Shown here: positions 36,506 through 45,363 of the stretch, piece by piece
How positions within the stretch are numbered: the first letter of the stretch is position 1
Layout: the number at the start of each line of letters is the position of its first letter
NCBI RefSeq assembly: GCF_900114415.1
Contig: NZ_FOSZ01000002.1
Coordinates: forward strand, 523,652-587,651
Length of the DNA: 64,000 nt
Direction: 5' to 3'
From: Shimia haliotis
Lineage (GTDB): Bacteria; Pseudomonadota; Alphaproteobacteria; Rhodobacterales; Rhodobacteraceae
Notes under the pieces: generated by a model
Seen by the model: the letters and a program-made list of their open reading frames with translations, nothing else
What the model was told of the DNA's origin: nothing
Database searches by the model: none
Translations under genes and position numbers: made by a program

Positions 36506-37060
36506 TTATTTCCGCACTTCTTCCATAAACCTTTCGCGGATCACGATCGGATTGGTTTTGATGACAGGCACCTTAACGTTACCACTTTCACACTTGGCTA
36601 CGATGATCGTCATCTGGTCAGAAGCAATCGCATCCGTGACCGCTTGCGCCGTATCTTCGGCCGACACAGTCAACACACATTCCGCACCGCAAGCTCGAGC
36701 CACCGCAGCCAGATCCGTGTTCATTCCGGCATAGGTCGGCTGATCGCCGGTGGAGCCATAAGACCCATTGTCGATGATCAAAAGTGTATAATTGCTTTGA
36801 GGATTGTTCCCGATAGTCGCCAGCGTGCCAAGATTGGTCAGTACAGATCCGTCGCCATCAATGGCGATCACAGGCTTGGCTTGCGCGGCCGCCAAACCCA
36901 ACCCGATCGAACTTGCCAAGCCCATTGTCCCCAACATGTAGAAATTGGAGGGCTGGTCGTCCATTGCGTGCAATTCCTGACTTGGAGCGCCGATGTTGCA
37001 CACCACCAGATGTTCACTGATCACCGGTTTCAGGGTTTGGAAAACATCGTTGCGGATCAT
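36506..37060 (-). CDS. comE: Sulfopyruvate decarboxylase, beta subunit (copy 1)
   Basis: 184 residues carrying the thiamine diphosphate-binding half: the GDGSVLTNLGTLATIGNN motif (about residues 73-90) and DNGSYGSTGDQPTYAGM. With ComD it decarboxylates 3-sulfopyruvate to sulfoacetaldehyde. The start overlaps comD as ATGA. Phosphonopyruvate decarboxylase is the main alternative, but the split into two short subunits and the adjacent SlcC-like dehydrogenase favour sulfopyruvate. Confidence 0.88.
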   Translation of the reverse strand: MIRNDVFQTLKPVISEHLVVCNIGAPSQELHAMDDQPSNFYMLGTMGLASSIGLGLAAAQAKPVIAIDGDGSVLTNLGTLATIGNNPQSNYTLLIIDNGSYGSTGDQPTYAGMNTDLAAVARACGAECVLTVSAEDTAQAVTDAIASDQMTIIVAKCESGNVKVPVIKTNPIVIRERFMEEVRK

Positions 37061-37563
37061 GCCGAAGCCCTCCAGAAAGTTGCATCACACAGGATCGCCA
37101 CGGGCTTGCTCGCCATCTGGCAGTATTCCAGAATACCGGGAAGCTCGGCTGAATCTTCCGGCTTGTGGAAGTGGTAAGTCGGAATATGCATCTGATTCAG
37201 GATTGCCTTTGTGTGCAGCGCCATTTCCACCTGACAGGCCACCGGTTCTCCGACTTCTCCTCGATACGAAATCAGCATGGGAAGCGGAATCTGATAAAAC
37301 TGGATAAGCGTGGCAAGTGTGTTTACCACAACGCCAAGCGCTGTGTTTTGCATGACAATACAGGGCTTCATTCCACCCATAAAAGCGCCGGCACACAGCC
37401 CCATACCCTCGTCTTCTTTATTGGACGGCATATGCATAATCTCAGGTGTTTCCTCTAACACCTCGATCACCCCTGCCAATTGTTTGCACGGAACAGAGGT
37501 GATGTAGTCGATCCCCGCCGATTTCAGATCCTCAACAATCTGGTGGTCCATTGTGGTTGCCAT
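37057..37563 (-). CDS. comD: Sulfopyruvate decarboxylase, alpha subunit (copy 1)
   Basis: 168 residues, the thiamine diphosphate pyrimidine-binding half. The conserved SVPCKQLAGVIEVLEE (about residues 23-38) and PSNKEDEGMGLCAGA (about 46-60, with the cofactor-activating glutamate) are present. It works as a complex with ComE. It sits 19 bp after the slcC-like gene and forms the end of the sulfosugar operon. A second, closely similar pair is at 62249-63309. Confidence 0.88.
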   Translation of the reverse strand: MATTMDHQIVEDLKSAGIDYITSVPCKQLAGVIEVLEETPEIMHMPSNKEDEGMGLCAGAFMGGMKPCIVMQNTALGVVVNTLATLIQFYQIPLPMLISYRGEVGEPVACQVEMALHTKAILNQMHIPTYHFHKPEDSAELPGILEYCQMASKPVAILCDATFWRASA

Positions 37564-37582
37564 ATCTCTTCCGGTTTCCTCC

Positions 37583-38500
37583 CTATGAAAGCCGGTCCAG
37601 CACCAGATCCGCGATCATGGCGCTTACCCGCACGTTGCTGTCCTGCGTCACACCGGCAATGTGTGGCGTCAGAACCAAGTTCTTGATACCTTTGAATTTC
37701 TCAGCAGCCTCTTTGGTCAACGGCTCGGTCTCAAACACATCCAAAGCCGCCCCTGCGACCTGACCCGACGCCATGGCCGCAACCAGCGCCTCCTCATCTA
37801 CGACGCCGCCCCGCGCCGCATTGATCAAAACCGCGCCTGCCTTCATCTGCGCAATGCTCTCGACGTTGATCATGTGGCGCGTCTCATCGGTTAGCGGCAC
37901 ATGCAGGCTGACCACATCCGCCCGCGCCAGAACATCAGAAATCTCGCCCCGCTCGGCATGCCCCCACGCCAGATGATCCGCTGGCAAAAACGGATCATAA
38001 GCAATCAAGTTCATGCCCATCGCCCGCGCCAGCCGTCCGGTTTCTTGCGCATTCGCGCCAAACCCCAAAAGGCCCAACATCCGCCCGCCAATCTCACGGC
38101 CCGACGATTGCGTCCGCGGCCAATCCCCGTTCATCATCGCATGTTTGGCCTGATAGGCATCCCGCAGCAGGATCGCCGCATTGGTTACCACATATTCCGC
38201 CACTGAGAGCGTGTTTGCTCCCAGCGCCGGCATCACCTCGACACCACGCGCCTTGCAGGCATCCACGTCGATGTTGTCCAATCCAACACCCAAACGCCCC
38301 ACGTATTTCAGGTCTGGCGATGCCGCGAGCAACGCCGCTGTGACCTGCGTTCGGTTCCGCACAATCAACGCCTGAACGCCAGCCATCTTTGCCGGAATAT
38401 CCCCCTGCGCATCCGCCAATTCCGGTGCGTAGTTTGTGGCGTGGGCGACCTTCAGCCGCCCAACTGCCTCGTCGTCCATAAACTCGGTGATCAAAATCAT
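37583..38500 (-). CDS. slcC: (S)-3-sulfolactate dehydrogenase-like D-2-hydroxyacid dehydrogenase
   Basis: 305 residues of the D-2-hydroxyacid dehydrogenase family: NAD fold GGRMLGLLGFGANAQETGRLA (about 138-158), catalytic arginine region INAARGGVVDEEAL (about 226-239), glutamate in DVFETEPL and histidine in LTPHIAGVT (about 283). The family also includes phosphoglycerate and hydroxypyruvate reductases. I assign sulfolactate oxidation to sulfopyruvate because the next two genes encode the enzyme consuming sulfopyruvate and the preceding gene makes an acid from an aldehyde. Confidence 0.78.
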   Translation of the reverse strand: MILITEFMDDEAVGRLKVAHATNYAPELADAQGDIPAKMAGVQALIVRNRTQVTAALLAASPDLKYVGRLGVGLDNIDVDACKARGVEVMPALGANTLSVAEYVVTNAAILLRDAYQAKHAMMNGDWPRTQSSGREIGGRMLGLLGFGANAQETGRLARAMGMNLIAYDPFLPADHLAWGHAERGEISDVLARADVVSLHVPLTDETRHMINVESIAQMKAGAVLINAARGGVVDEEALVAAMASGQVAGAALDVFETEPLTKEAAEKFKGIKNLVLTPHIAGVTQDSNVRVSAMIADLVLDRLS

Positions 38501-38530
38501 CGGGTTCCTCCTCCCCTTGATTTGATCGCC

Positions 38531-39979
38531 TCAGAGTCCGGCGACGCAGAAGTATTTGGTCTCCATGTAATCATCGAGACCTTGGCTTCCGCCTTCCTTG
38601 CCCATGCCGCTTTCCTTGACGCCACCAAAGGGCGCTTCGACTGTGGTAATGAGGCCGGTATTGATGCCAACCATGCCGTAGTCCAGCCCTTCATTCAGGC
38701 GGAAGGCGCGTGCGATGTCTCGGGTATAGGCATAGGCCGCCAGCCCAAATTCCGTATCATTGGCCATCTCGATCACGTCCTCTTCAGCCTCAAATTTGAA
38801 GACTGCCGCCAACGGGCCAAAGATTTCTTCCTTGGCAAACATCATGTCCTGCGTCGCGCCGGTGATCACGGTTGGCTCAAAGAAGCTGCCGCCGTTGGCA
38901 TGACGCTTGCCGCCCTGCACCACGTCACCGCCTTTTGCGGCAGCATCTGCGATGAATTCCTCAACCTTGGCCACAGCGCCGTCATCAATTAGCGGCCCCT
39001 GCTGAACGCCATCCTCAGCGCCATTGCCCAGCTTCAGCGCCGCCACAGCCTCTTTCAGCTTCGCCACAAACGTGTCGTGAATGCCCGCCTGCACATAGAA
39101 GCGGTTGGTGCAGACACAAGTTTGTCCCATGTTGCGGAACTTCGCGATCATCGCGCCTTCAATAGCCGCATCCACATCCGCGTCGTCAAATACGATGAAT
39201 GGCGCATTGCCGCCCAGCTCCATCGATACTTTCTTGACCGTATCTGCCGACTGACGGATCAGGGTTTTTCCGACTTCCGTGGAACCGGTGAACGTCACCT
39301 TGCGCACGTCAGGACTTTCCATGATCGCACCGCCAATGCCACGCGCCGAACCGGTCAGAATGTTCACCACACCGTCGGGATAACCTACGTCCTGACACAG
39401 TTTGCCCCAAACGAGCCCGCTATAAGGCGTCGAGGTTGCAGGCTTTGCGACAACGGTACAACCCGCCGCCAGCGCCGGTGCCAGCTTGCGCGCCAACATG
39501 GACGACGGGAAGTTCCAGGGCGTGATCGCCCCAACAACTCCGACCGGATGGCGGGTGGTCATCAGGCGACGGTCATTGCCCGGCGCCGGAATGATCTCGC
39601 CTTTCGCACGACGGATTTCCTCGGCAAACCACTTCACGTAAGCCGCGCCAATCGCGATCTCGCCTCGCGCCTCAAAGATCGGCTTCCCTTGCTCCGCCGT
39701 CAGCATCTGCGCAAGATCTTCCTGATTGTCCATCAGCGCATCATGCAGCTTGTGAAGGAGGCCGACGCGCTCTGAGAGGCTGGTGCGCCCAAATGTCTTG
39801 AAAGCTTCCGACGCCGCTGCAATGGCGCGTTCGGTTTCATCTCCCCCCGCGTTTGGAACCGTGCCAAGCACATCGCCAGTGGCGGGGTTCGTCACCTCAA
39901 TGGCTGTTCCGCTGTCAGCCTTGATCCACTGGCCACCGATCAGGTTGGCCTCCATCATTAAACCGTTGAAGTTGCTCAT
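38531..39979 (-). CDS. NAD(P)+ aldehyde dehydrogenase, probable sulfolactaldehyde dehydrogenase
   Basis: 482 residues close to the succinate-semialdehyde dehydrogenase (GabD) subgroup. General base Glu254 lies in VSMELGGNAPF and the nucleophile Cys288 in FRNMGQTCVCTNRFY. The NAD site includes AITPWNFPSS and TFTGSTEVGK. In a sulfo-EMP pathway ending in sulfolactate, such an enzyme oxidises 3-sulfolactaldehyde to 3-sulfolactate. The start overlaps the epimerase stop as ATGA. Specificity is inferred from context. Confidence 0.82.
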   Translation of the reverse strand: MSNFNGLMMEANLIGGQWIKADSGTAIEVTNPATGDVLGTVPNAGGDETERAIAAASEAFKTFGRTSLSERVGLLHKLHDALMDNQEDLAQMLTAEQGKPIFEARGEIAIGAAYVKWFAEEIRRAKGEIIPAPGNDRRLMTTRHPVGVVGAITPWNFPSSMLARKLAPALAAGCTVVAKPATSTPYSGLVWGKLCQDVGYPDGVVNILTGSARGIGGAIMESPDVRKVTFTGSTEVGKTLIRQSADTVKKVSMELGGNAPFIVFDDADVDAAIEGAMIAKFRNMGQTCVCTNRFYVQAGIHDTFVAKLKEAVAALKLGNGAEDGVQQGPLIDDGAVAKVEEFIADAAAKGGDVVQGGKRHANGGSFFEPTVITGATQDMMFAKEEIFGPLAAVFKFEAEEDVIEMANDTEFGLAAYAYTRDIARAFRLNEGLDYGMVGINTGLITTVEAPFGGVKESGMGKEGGSQGLDDYMETKYFCVAGL

Positions 39980-40974
39980 GTCTCACCCTCTGAAAAGACG
40001 AATTGCGTGTGTTGAGTGTATGTCTCGCCCGGCCGCAAAACAGCCTGCGGGAAATTCTCGTGGTGATGGGCGTCAGGCCACACCTGTGGCTCCATCGCCA
40101 GTCCGGCATAGGCGCCCATTGGCTTGCCGTCCAGACCAGGAAGCTCAATTGCAATTTTTGCGCCGTCATATACCTGCAAACCCGGCTCTGTGGTGCGGCA
40201 CAGCATCGACAGGCCCGACGTGGGACTGTGCAGTCTGGCCACAGTTCGGATTGCCTCTCGGGAGTCGCTGATACAGAAGTTGTGATCGACGTCATGCGAC
40301 TGCGCCACCGCTGTCGAGGTGCGGAAATCAAACGGCGTCCCCGCCACATCCGTCGTTTCACCAGTCGGGATCAACTCCGCATCAACCGGCGTGTACCGAT
40401 CTGCATCAACTTTTAGCGAATGCTTGGACACTGTCGGGCTGTCGTCCAGCTTGAAATAGCTGTGATGCGCCAATGAGCAGATAGTCGTTTTGTCGGTTTC
40501 TGCGCTCATGCGAATGTCGAAAACACCGCCCTCATGCAGCGAGAACCCAACCCGCGCCGTCAGTTCACCGGGGAACCCCATGTGCCCATCCGGCAAAACG
40601 ATCTTCAGCGTCACACTATTGGCCGTATGATCCTCGACATCCCACAAGCGCTTGCCCGTGCTGTCCGCCCCGCCGTGCAGCGTGTGCTTGCCGATGAAGT
40701 TGCGATCCAGCTGATAGGTTTCGCCGTCAAGCTCCAGATGCCCGTCGCGGATGCGATTGGCAAACCGCCCGGCAGTGGCACCAAAATACGGCGATCGGGT
40801 CAGATAGGGGGCAAACTCACCAAAGCCCAAAACCAACGGCGCGGCATGGCCCGCCAGCCGCAAATCCTGCAACACCGCACCATAAGTCAGCACATGCGCC
40901 GTCAATTCGCCGCCTTCCAGCCGCACGCGCTGAACGGCGGTGCCGTCCGGCATTTGTCCCCAGTCTTCTATCAT
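39976..40974 (-). CDS. Aldose 1-epimerase family protein (possible sulfosugar mutarotase)
   Basis: 332 residues from the ATG at 40974, overlapping the preceding stop as ATGA. Galactose mutarotase fold: ATAGRFANRIRDG (about 66-78), KHTLHGG (about 94-100), catalytic histidine in LAHHSYFKLDD and glutamate near the C-terminus in GLAMEPQVWPD. It interconverts alpha and beta anomers. E. coli YihR, in its sulfoquinovose cluster, belongs to the same family, so this may be the SQ mutarotase here. Confidence 0.82.
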   Translation of the reverse strand: MIEDWGQMPDGTAVQRVRLEGGELTAHVLTYGAVLQDLRLAGHAAPLVLGFGEFAPYLTRSPYFGATAGRFANRIRDGHLELDGETYQLDRNFIGKHTLHGGADSTGKRLWDVEDHTANSVTLKIVLPDGHMGFPGELTARVGFSLHEGGVFDIRMSAETDKTTICSLAHHSYFKLDDSPTVSKHSLKVDADRYTPVDAELIPTGETTDVAGTPFDFRTSTAVAQSHDVDHNFCISDSREAIRTVARLHSPTSGLSMLCRTTEPGLQVYDGAKIAIELPGLDGKPMGAYAGLAMEPQVWPDAHHHENFPQAVLRPGETYTQHTQFVFSEGET

Positions 40975-42056
40975 AGTGTGATCGCTTGGCCCGAACGGGC
41001 ACTCTCCTCGGCTGCTTCCCCGACACGCACCGACCAAAGCCCGTCTTCAAGACTCACCTCGGGCGTCCCCTTACCGGCGCGCACAAGATCACGGAACCGC
41101 TCATGTTGGAAGAAGGTCGACCCGTGGTGGTCCCCCGCTGCCAGCACCTTCTCGTCAACGTCCACTTCCTCGACGGTCACCTCTTTGCTGCCGCGATGGG
41201 AAATCTCCACCTCAGAATGACGCTCTTTCTTGTCCACAGTGAACCGCGCAGGCCCCGGCACTTTGGCCTCTACCCGCGCCTTTTCACCTGTGACCGCTAT
41301 GGTTTCTTGCCAATAGGAGCCTTCCGCAAACATGCACAGGTCCAACATCCCGCGCGCTCCGTTGGCAAAATCCACGGTCACATAAGCATTGTCCAAAATG
41401 TCCGGCGTCTGCCCTTCATAGGCCTCATCCAGATGGTTCACATCCACACCCGCAGAGGCATAAACCCGCACAGGATCGCTTTCCAAAGTCAGCCGCATCA
41501 AATCCCAGAAGTGGCAACACTTCTCCACCAACGTCCCGCCCGTGCGCACGTTGAATCGGTTCCAGTCGCCGACCTTCTCCAGAAACGGAAACCGGTGCTC
41601 GCGGATCGCCATCATGCGCGGCGTGCCCACGGTGCCGGCCTTCAACTCAGCCAGAAGACGCTGCACAGGCGGCATATAGCGGTATTCCATCGCCACCCAA
41701 ACCGGTGCACTGCGCCCCTCGGCCTTGGCCAGCACTTCGGAGCAATGTGCAGAGGTGGTACAAAGAGGCTTTTCCACTAGAACCGGCAGCGGCGTTTCCA
41801 GCACATCCAGCAAGATCTCGTGGTGCGTGTCGTTGGGCGCAGCGATCAGCAACGCATCGACCAGACCGGACCCCAGCATATCTTTGTAGTCGCCAAACGC
41901 CTTGGCCGTGCCGCCCGATGTTTCCACCGACAGCTGCCGCATGCCTTCGTCCGGATCGCTTACAGCTGTCACTTCACACCCCTCAAGCAAATTGAGGTTG
42001 CGGATGTGCTCCTGCCCCATCATGCCAGAGCCGATCAGGCCATATCTTATCGTCAT
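40971..42056 (-). CDS. Gfo/Idh/MocA-family protein, candidate NAD+-dependent sulfoquinovosidase
   Basis: 361 residues from the ATG at 42056, which is 1 bp after the isomerase stop. Rossmann motif GLIGSGMMGQEHIRN (residues 6-20), ligand-binding EKPLCTT (about 96), then GGTLVEKCCHFWDLMRL (about 186-202) with the family's conserved lysine/histidine region. Members oxidise sugars or, in the NAD+-dependent glycosidase branch (GH109/GH188-like), cleave glycosides by transient oxidation. No GH31 sulfoquinovosidase is in the operon, so a glycosidase role is plausible. A simple sugar dehydrogenase is the alternative. Confidence 0.75.
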   Translation of the reverse strand: MTIRYGLIGSGMMGQEHIRNLNLLEGCEVTAVSDPDEGMRQLSVETSGGTAKAFGDYKDMLGSGLVDALLIAAPNDTHHEILLDVLETPLPVLVEKPLCTTSAHCSEVLAKAEGRSAPVWVAMEYRYMPPVQRLLAELKAGTVGTPRMMAIREHRFPFLEKVGDWNRFNVRTGGTLVEKCCHFWDLMRLTLESDPVRVYASAGVDVNHLDEAYEGQTPDILDNAYVTVDFANGARGMLDLCMFAEGSYWQETIAVTGEKARVEAKVPGPARFTVDKKERHSEVEISHRGSKEVTVEEVDVDEKVLAAGDHHGSTFFQHERFRDLVRAGKGTPEVSLEDGLWSVRVGEAAEESARSGQAITL

Positions 42057-42057
42057 T

Positions 42058-43440
42058 TTATATCTCCAGAAGCGGCAGACCCATGGCCCCAGCCGCACCC
42101 TGCAATGCCACACGGTGATCACCGTAAACCAGCGCCATGTGATGTTCTAAGCCGCTTGCAATAATGTCGTCCAGAACCTCGTCGGCACCGCGCTCAAACC
42201 GCAGCACACCGGACGTGCCGGTAAAGCTCATCGGGCGTTTCAGCATCTCCGCATAGCTCAACACCATGTGGGGGCGACCATGCGCTTGGGAAATCCGCAT
42301 CAAGGTGACGCCGCCTGCTTTTAGAGGGAATTGATAAAGCAAAGGTTGCCTACGATTGGTATGTATGGTCGCCTCGGCCTGCACCTCGGGATCAATCATC
42401 GACAACGGTGCCTGCCCGCAATGCCAAACCACGCCGGTGTTGTCCTCGACGTCCATATCCACCAGATCGGTCAGGAAAACAGGCGCATCCGCCGCCGCCG
42501 CCAGAACCATCTGCGTCAGTGCGCCGTAAATGTCGGCCTCACAGGCACAAGGCACCCGCGCCTCGCCCATCATCGACGCCGGTCCACAAACAGCCCCGCC
42601 ATATTCGGTGAAGGTCTCTGGCCAACAACGAATGGCAAAGGCGCTATAGCCGCCCTGCTCCTTCAGCGTGTCCAAACCGACCTTCAGGCGCAGCGAGCGA
42701 TCCAACTCTTCAGGATCAACCGCGTCCAGCCCCGTCAGCTCCGCATCCGCCTGCTTGCGCAAATCTGCCGCCGCTTCCGCCGGGGCCGCCCGCGCCAGAT
42801 CAAACAGATCATCCAGCTGCAACTCATCCACCTCGACACCGGACAGCCCGCGCAGCGCGGCTTTGTCATAGGCACAGGTGTCAAACCCCACCGGATGTTC
42901 GCCAATCCGCGCAATCCGCTGTCCGTTCACAGCACGTGCAATCCGTTCACCGTCCAAAGTCGCCTCAGGCACAGCCCCCAAAACGAGCTTGCCAGACATC
43001 CGCTCTCCCGCCAGCAACGCCGCGAGATCGCCCGCCACGTCACCCGCCGGATCGGCATACAACCAACCAAAAGCGCGGTTGTTCAAGCCAAGCGCATGGC
43101 TCGCCAGATTGAGACCGCAGAAAGAGTTCAGCCGCAGCCGATCCCCCAAACGCGGCTCGGGAATGGACCAGATCGACAAAGGCTGATCAAACGCCGCGCC
43201 AATCGCCACTGTCATCGACGCATCGGTAAACGTCACCTGCAAGATCATCACCTGATCCACATCCGCCGCCTTCAGCGTTGCAATCCCGTCCCGCGTCGCC
43301 GCCTCATCAAACAACAGCTCCCGCGGCCCGACAACCTCATGCCCCGACGCATCAAGCGCCGCCAGCATCGCCGTCAGGTTTTCCTCGGCAAAAGGCACGT
43401 CAAACGTCGGACGCCCCAATGGCAAAATGCCCAGTTTCAT
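42058..43440 (-). CDS. L-fucose/arabinose isomerase-like protein, candidate sulfoquinovose isomerase
   Basis: 460 residues from the ATG at 43440, chosen over an ATG at 43446 because the GAGGG ribosome site is better spaced. The N-terminal domain MKLGILPLGRPTFDVPFAEENL and the C-terminal WHCGQAPLSMIDPEV segment resemble the fucose isomerase-like superfamily, with candidate metal ligands in RCWPETFTEYG (Glu) and TGVVWHCG (His). It would convert an aldose to the ketose used by the kinase and aldolase. It is unrelated to E. coli YihS. Substrate inferred from context. Confidence 0.75.
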   Translation of the reverse strand: MKLGILPLGRPTFDVPFAEENLTAMLAALDASGHEVVGPRELLFDEAATRDGIATLKAADVDQVMILQVTFTDASMTVAIGAAFDQPLSIWSIPEPRLGDRLRLNSFCGLNLASHALGLNNRAFGWLYADPAGDVAGDLAALLAGERMSGKLVLGAVPEATLDGERIARAVNGQRIARIGEHPVGFDTCAYDKAALRGLSGVEVDELQLDDLFDLARAAPAEAAADLRKQADAELTGLDAVDPEELDRSLRLKVGLDTLKEQGGYSAFAIRCWPETFTEYGGAVCGPASMMGEARVPCACEADIYGALTQMVLAAAADAPVFLTDLVDMDVEDNTGVVWHCGQAPLSMIDPEVQAEATIHTNRRQPLLYQFPLKAGGVTLMRISQAHGRPHMVLSYAEMLKRPMSFTGTSGVLRFERGADEVLDDIIASGLEHHMALVYGDHRVALQGAAGAMGLPLLEI

Positions 43441-43450
43441 CGCCATTCCC

Positions 43451-44479
43451 TCAGATATCCGCGTAGTCGGCACGGAACGCCGCACCATCCGCAATCAACC
43501 GCGCACCACCTTCGCCATAGCAAGCATGCTGTGCCCAATTCGCCGCCTTTGCATCCGCCAAAGCACTGATATCTTTCATATAGTCCACGGCATCGCCTTC
43601 AAGCCCCGCGCGGATCGCGTCCCAATCCGGATAGGCGTTGAACGCATCCAGCCAGATCGCCCGCCCGGCAAGGAAGCCCGAAGCCCCCGCCTTGAACGCA
43701 TGATCCAGCACATTGCGGAACTCCGCCTTGCCGGCACCCGCCGACAGCATCACCCAAGGACGGCCCGCCAGACGGCCCATCTCGTCAAACACCGCCTGCA
43801 CTTCCGCAGAACCATCCGCATCCGCCGCATTCACAGGGCTTTCCAGCTTAAAGACGTCGACGCCATACTCCGGCTTGGCAAACTCCTCGACCGAGGCCAG
43901 CACGTCGTCGGCCTTCTTGCCCTTCATCTCCACGTATTCCTTGGTCTGATGCGCATCCGCCGCCAACGGGTAAACCAGCAGCTCAAACAGGAACGGAATG
44001 TCGTATTTCGCGCAGTCCTCACCAATCTGCTTCACGTAATCCTTCTGCGCCTGATTAACCTCATCGCTCGCATCCGGCCGATACCACGCCAGCACCTTCA
44101 CCGCGTCGCCGCCCATACGTTTGATCTTGCCCACCGACCAATTGTCGATGCTCGCAGACAGCCGACCACCCGGTGTTTCGGTGAACAGGCTGTCTTCCAA
44201 GGTGACCACCAGCCCCTTGTGCGGGATCAACGTGTCAAAGCTGTAGGGAATGGCATAATGCGGATCGAGCAGCATCGCAGTCGAATGCGCCTGAAGGCTT
44301 TCCACCAGCATGCCCTTGAACTTCGCCACCTGATCCCACGGTGCCTGATCCACGCCCAGATGTTTGGCAATCGGGCCTTTGATCGGCGGACGCTGGTCCA
44401 CCGCAGTCATCTTGTAAATGCCGTTCTCATCCGCCATGCGGCGCATACCGCTCAGCTTACCAGGGGTGAGAGTGATCAT
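43451..44479 (-). CDS. LacD/YihT-type class I aldolase, candidate sulfofructose-phosphate aldolase
   Basis: 342 residues of the tagatose-1,6-bisphosphate aldolase (LacD) family. The Schiff-base lysine is Lys211 in YGVDVFKLESPVN, aligned with Lys205 of LacD. The phosphate-binding loop is LSAGAGKAEF and GFLAGRAIW. DAVKVLAWYRPD at about 125-136 also matches LacD. E. coli YihT, which cleaves sulfofructose-1-phosphate to dihydroxyacetone phosphate and sulfolactaldehyde, belongs here. Start overlaps the kinase stop as ATGA. The alternative is a tagatose-bisphosphate aldolase, which the sulfonate genes downstream do not support. Confidence 0.82.
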   Translation of the reverse strand: MITLTPGKLSGMRRMADENGIYKMTAVDQRPPIKGPIAKHLGVDQAPWDQVAKFKGMLVESLQAHSTAMLLDPHYAIPYSFDTLIPHKGLVVTLEDSLFTETPGGRLSASIDNWSVGKIKRMGGDAVKVLAWYRPDASDEVNQAQKDYVKQIGEDCAKYDIPFLFELLVYPLAADAHQTKEYVEMKGKKADDVLASVEEFAKPEYGVDVFKLESPVNAADADGSAEVQAVFDEMGRLAGRPWVMLSAGAGKAEFRNVLDHAFKAGASGFLAGRAIWLDAFNAYPDWDAIRAGLEGDAVDYMKDISALADAKAANWAQHACYGEGGARLIADGAAFRADYADI

Positions 44480-45363
44480 CGCGTCGTCTCCTTCAGGAAG
44501 TCCTCAAGCGCGGCGCGGCTCGGTGCTCCGGCCCGCCCGCCTTTTGTCAAACATTTCAATGCCGCCGCGCCGTTGGCATGGCGAATTGCTTCTTCCGCGT
44601 CGTGGCCCTCGGCCAGCATCAACGCAAAAATTCCGTGCCAGACGTCACCCGCGCCCAGCGTGTCAATCGGGGTGATCCTGTGCGCCGGCACATGGCGCAC
44701 GGCGTCGCCATCCGTGTACCAAACGCCATCCGCGCCATCGGTCACACAGGCCCAGCACTCATGCGCCGCGGCAATCGCCAACAACGCGTCTTCAATATCC
44801 ATATCGGGATGCACATCGCGCACCCCCTGCATCGACAGCGCCACATGACTCGCCGCGCGCATCAAGGCCGGATCAATCGGCGCTTCGCCATCCAAAACAC
44901 CAGGAATGCCGCGCGCCTTGGCCAGGCTTAAAGCCGCCAATCCCGCATCCACGCGCCGCGTGTCCGTCAGCACAGCGCCGACACCTTCAAGCCCGTCAAA
45001 CCAATCGGTCGCCAAAACCAACCCAGCCCCGCGAAAATTCACGATCTGGCGCTCCCCTTCGGCATCAATCAAGACCGAGGAATAGGAACTCTTTGCCCCC
45101 GCCGTGCGCGTCACGTTGGACACATCGACGCCTTCGCGCGCCAAATCTTCAACGATCATGTCGCCGATGCTGTCGTCCCCCAACCGCGCGCCAAGCACAG
45201 CCTCGCCGCCCATCCGCGCAATCGCCACCGCCGCATTGGCCGCACAGCCACCGCCGACAATCGACGCCTCCTCGGTGCCGTATTTTTCCGGCAATCGCGG
45301 CAAAGCCTCTAGGTGAAAGACAAAATCCACCACCGCTGCGCCGACGCACAACACCTTGCTCAT
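44476..45363 (-). CDS. PfkB-family sugar kinase, candidate sulfofructose kinase
   Basis: 295 residues. PfkB signature 1 region GGGCAANAAVAIARMGG (about 37-53) and the catalytic anion-hole motif DTLGAGDVWHG with Asp240 as base. E. coli YihV (sulfofructose kinase) is of the same family. It would phosphorylate C1 of the ketose for the neighbouring aldolase. The start overlaps the stop of the cytochrome c peroxidase-like gene, so both are probably on one transcript. Confidence 0.85.
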   Translation of the reverse strand: MSKVLCVGAAVVDFVFHLEALPRLPEKYGTEEASIVGGGCAANAAVAIARMGGEAVLGARLGDDSIGDMIVEDLAREGVDVSNVTRTAGAKSSYSSVLIDAEGERQIVNFRGAGLVLATDWFDGLEGVGAVLTDTRRVDAGLAALSLAKARGIPGVLDGEAPIDPALMRAASHVALSMQGVRDVHPDMDIEDALLAIAAAHECWACVTDGADGVWYTDGDAVRHVPAHRITPIDTLGAGDVWHGIFALMLAEGHDAEEAIRHANGAAALKCLTKGGRAGAPSRAALEDFLKETTR

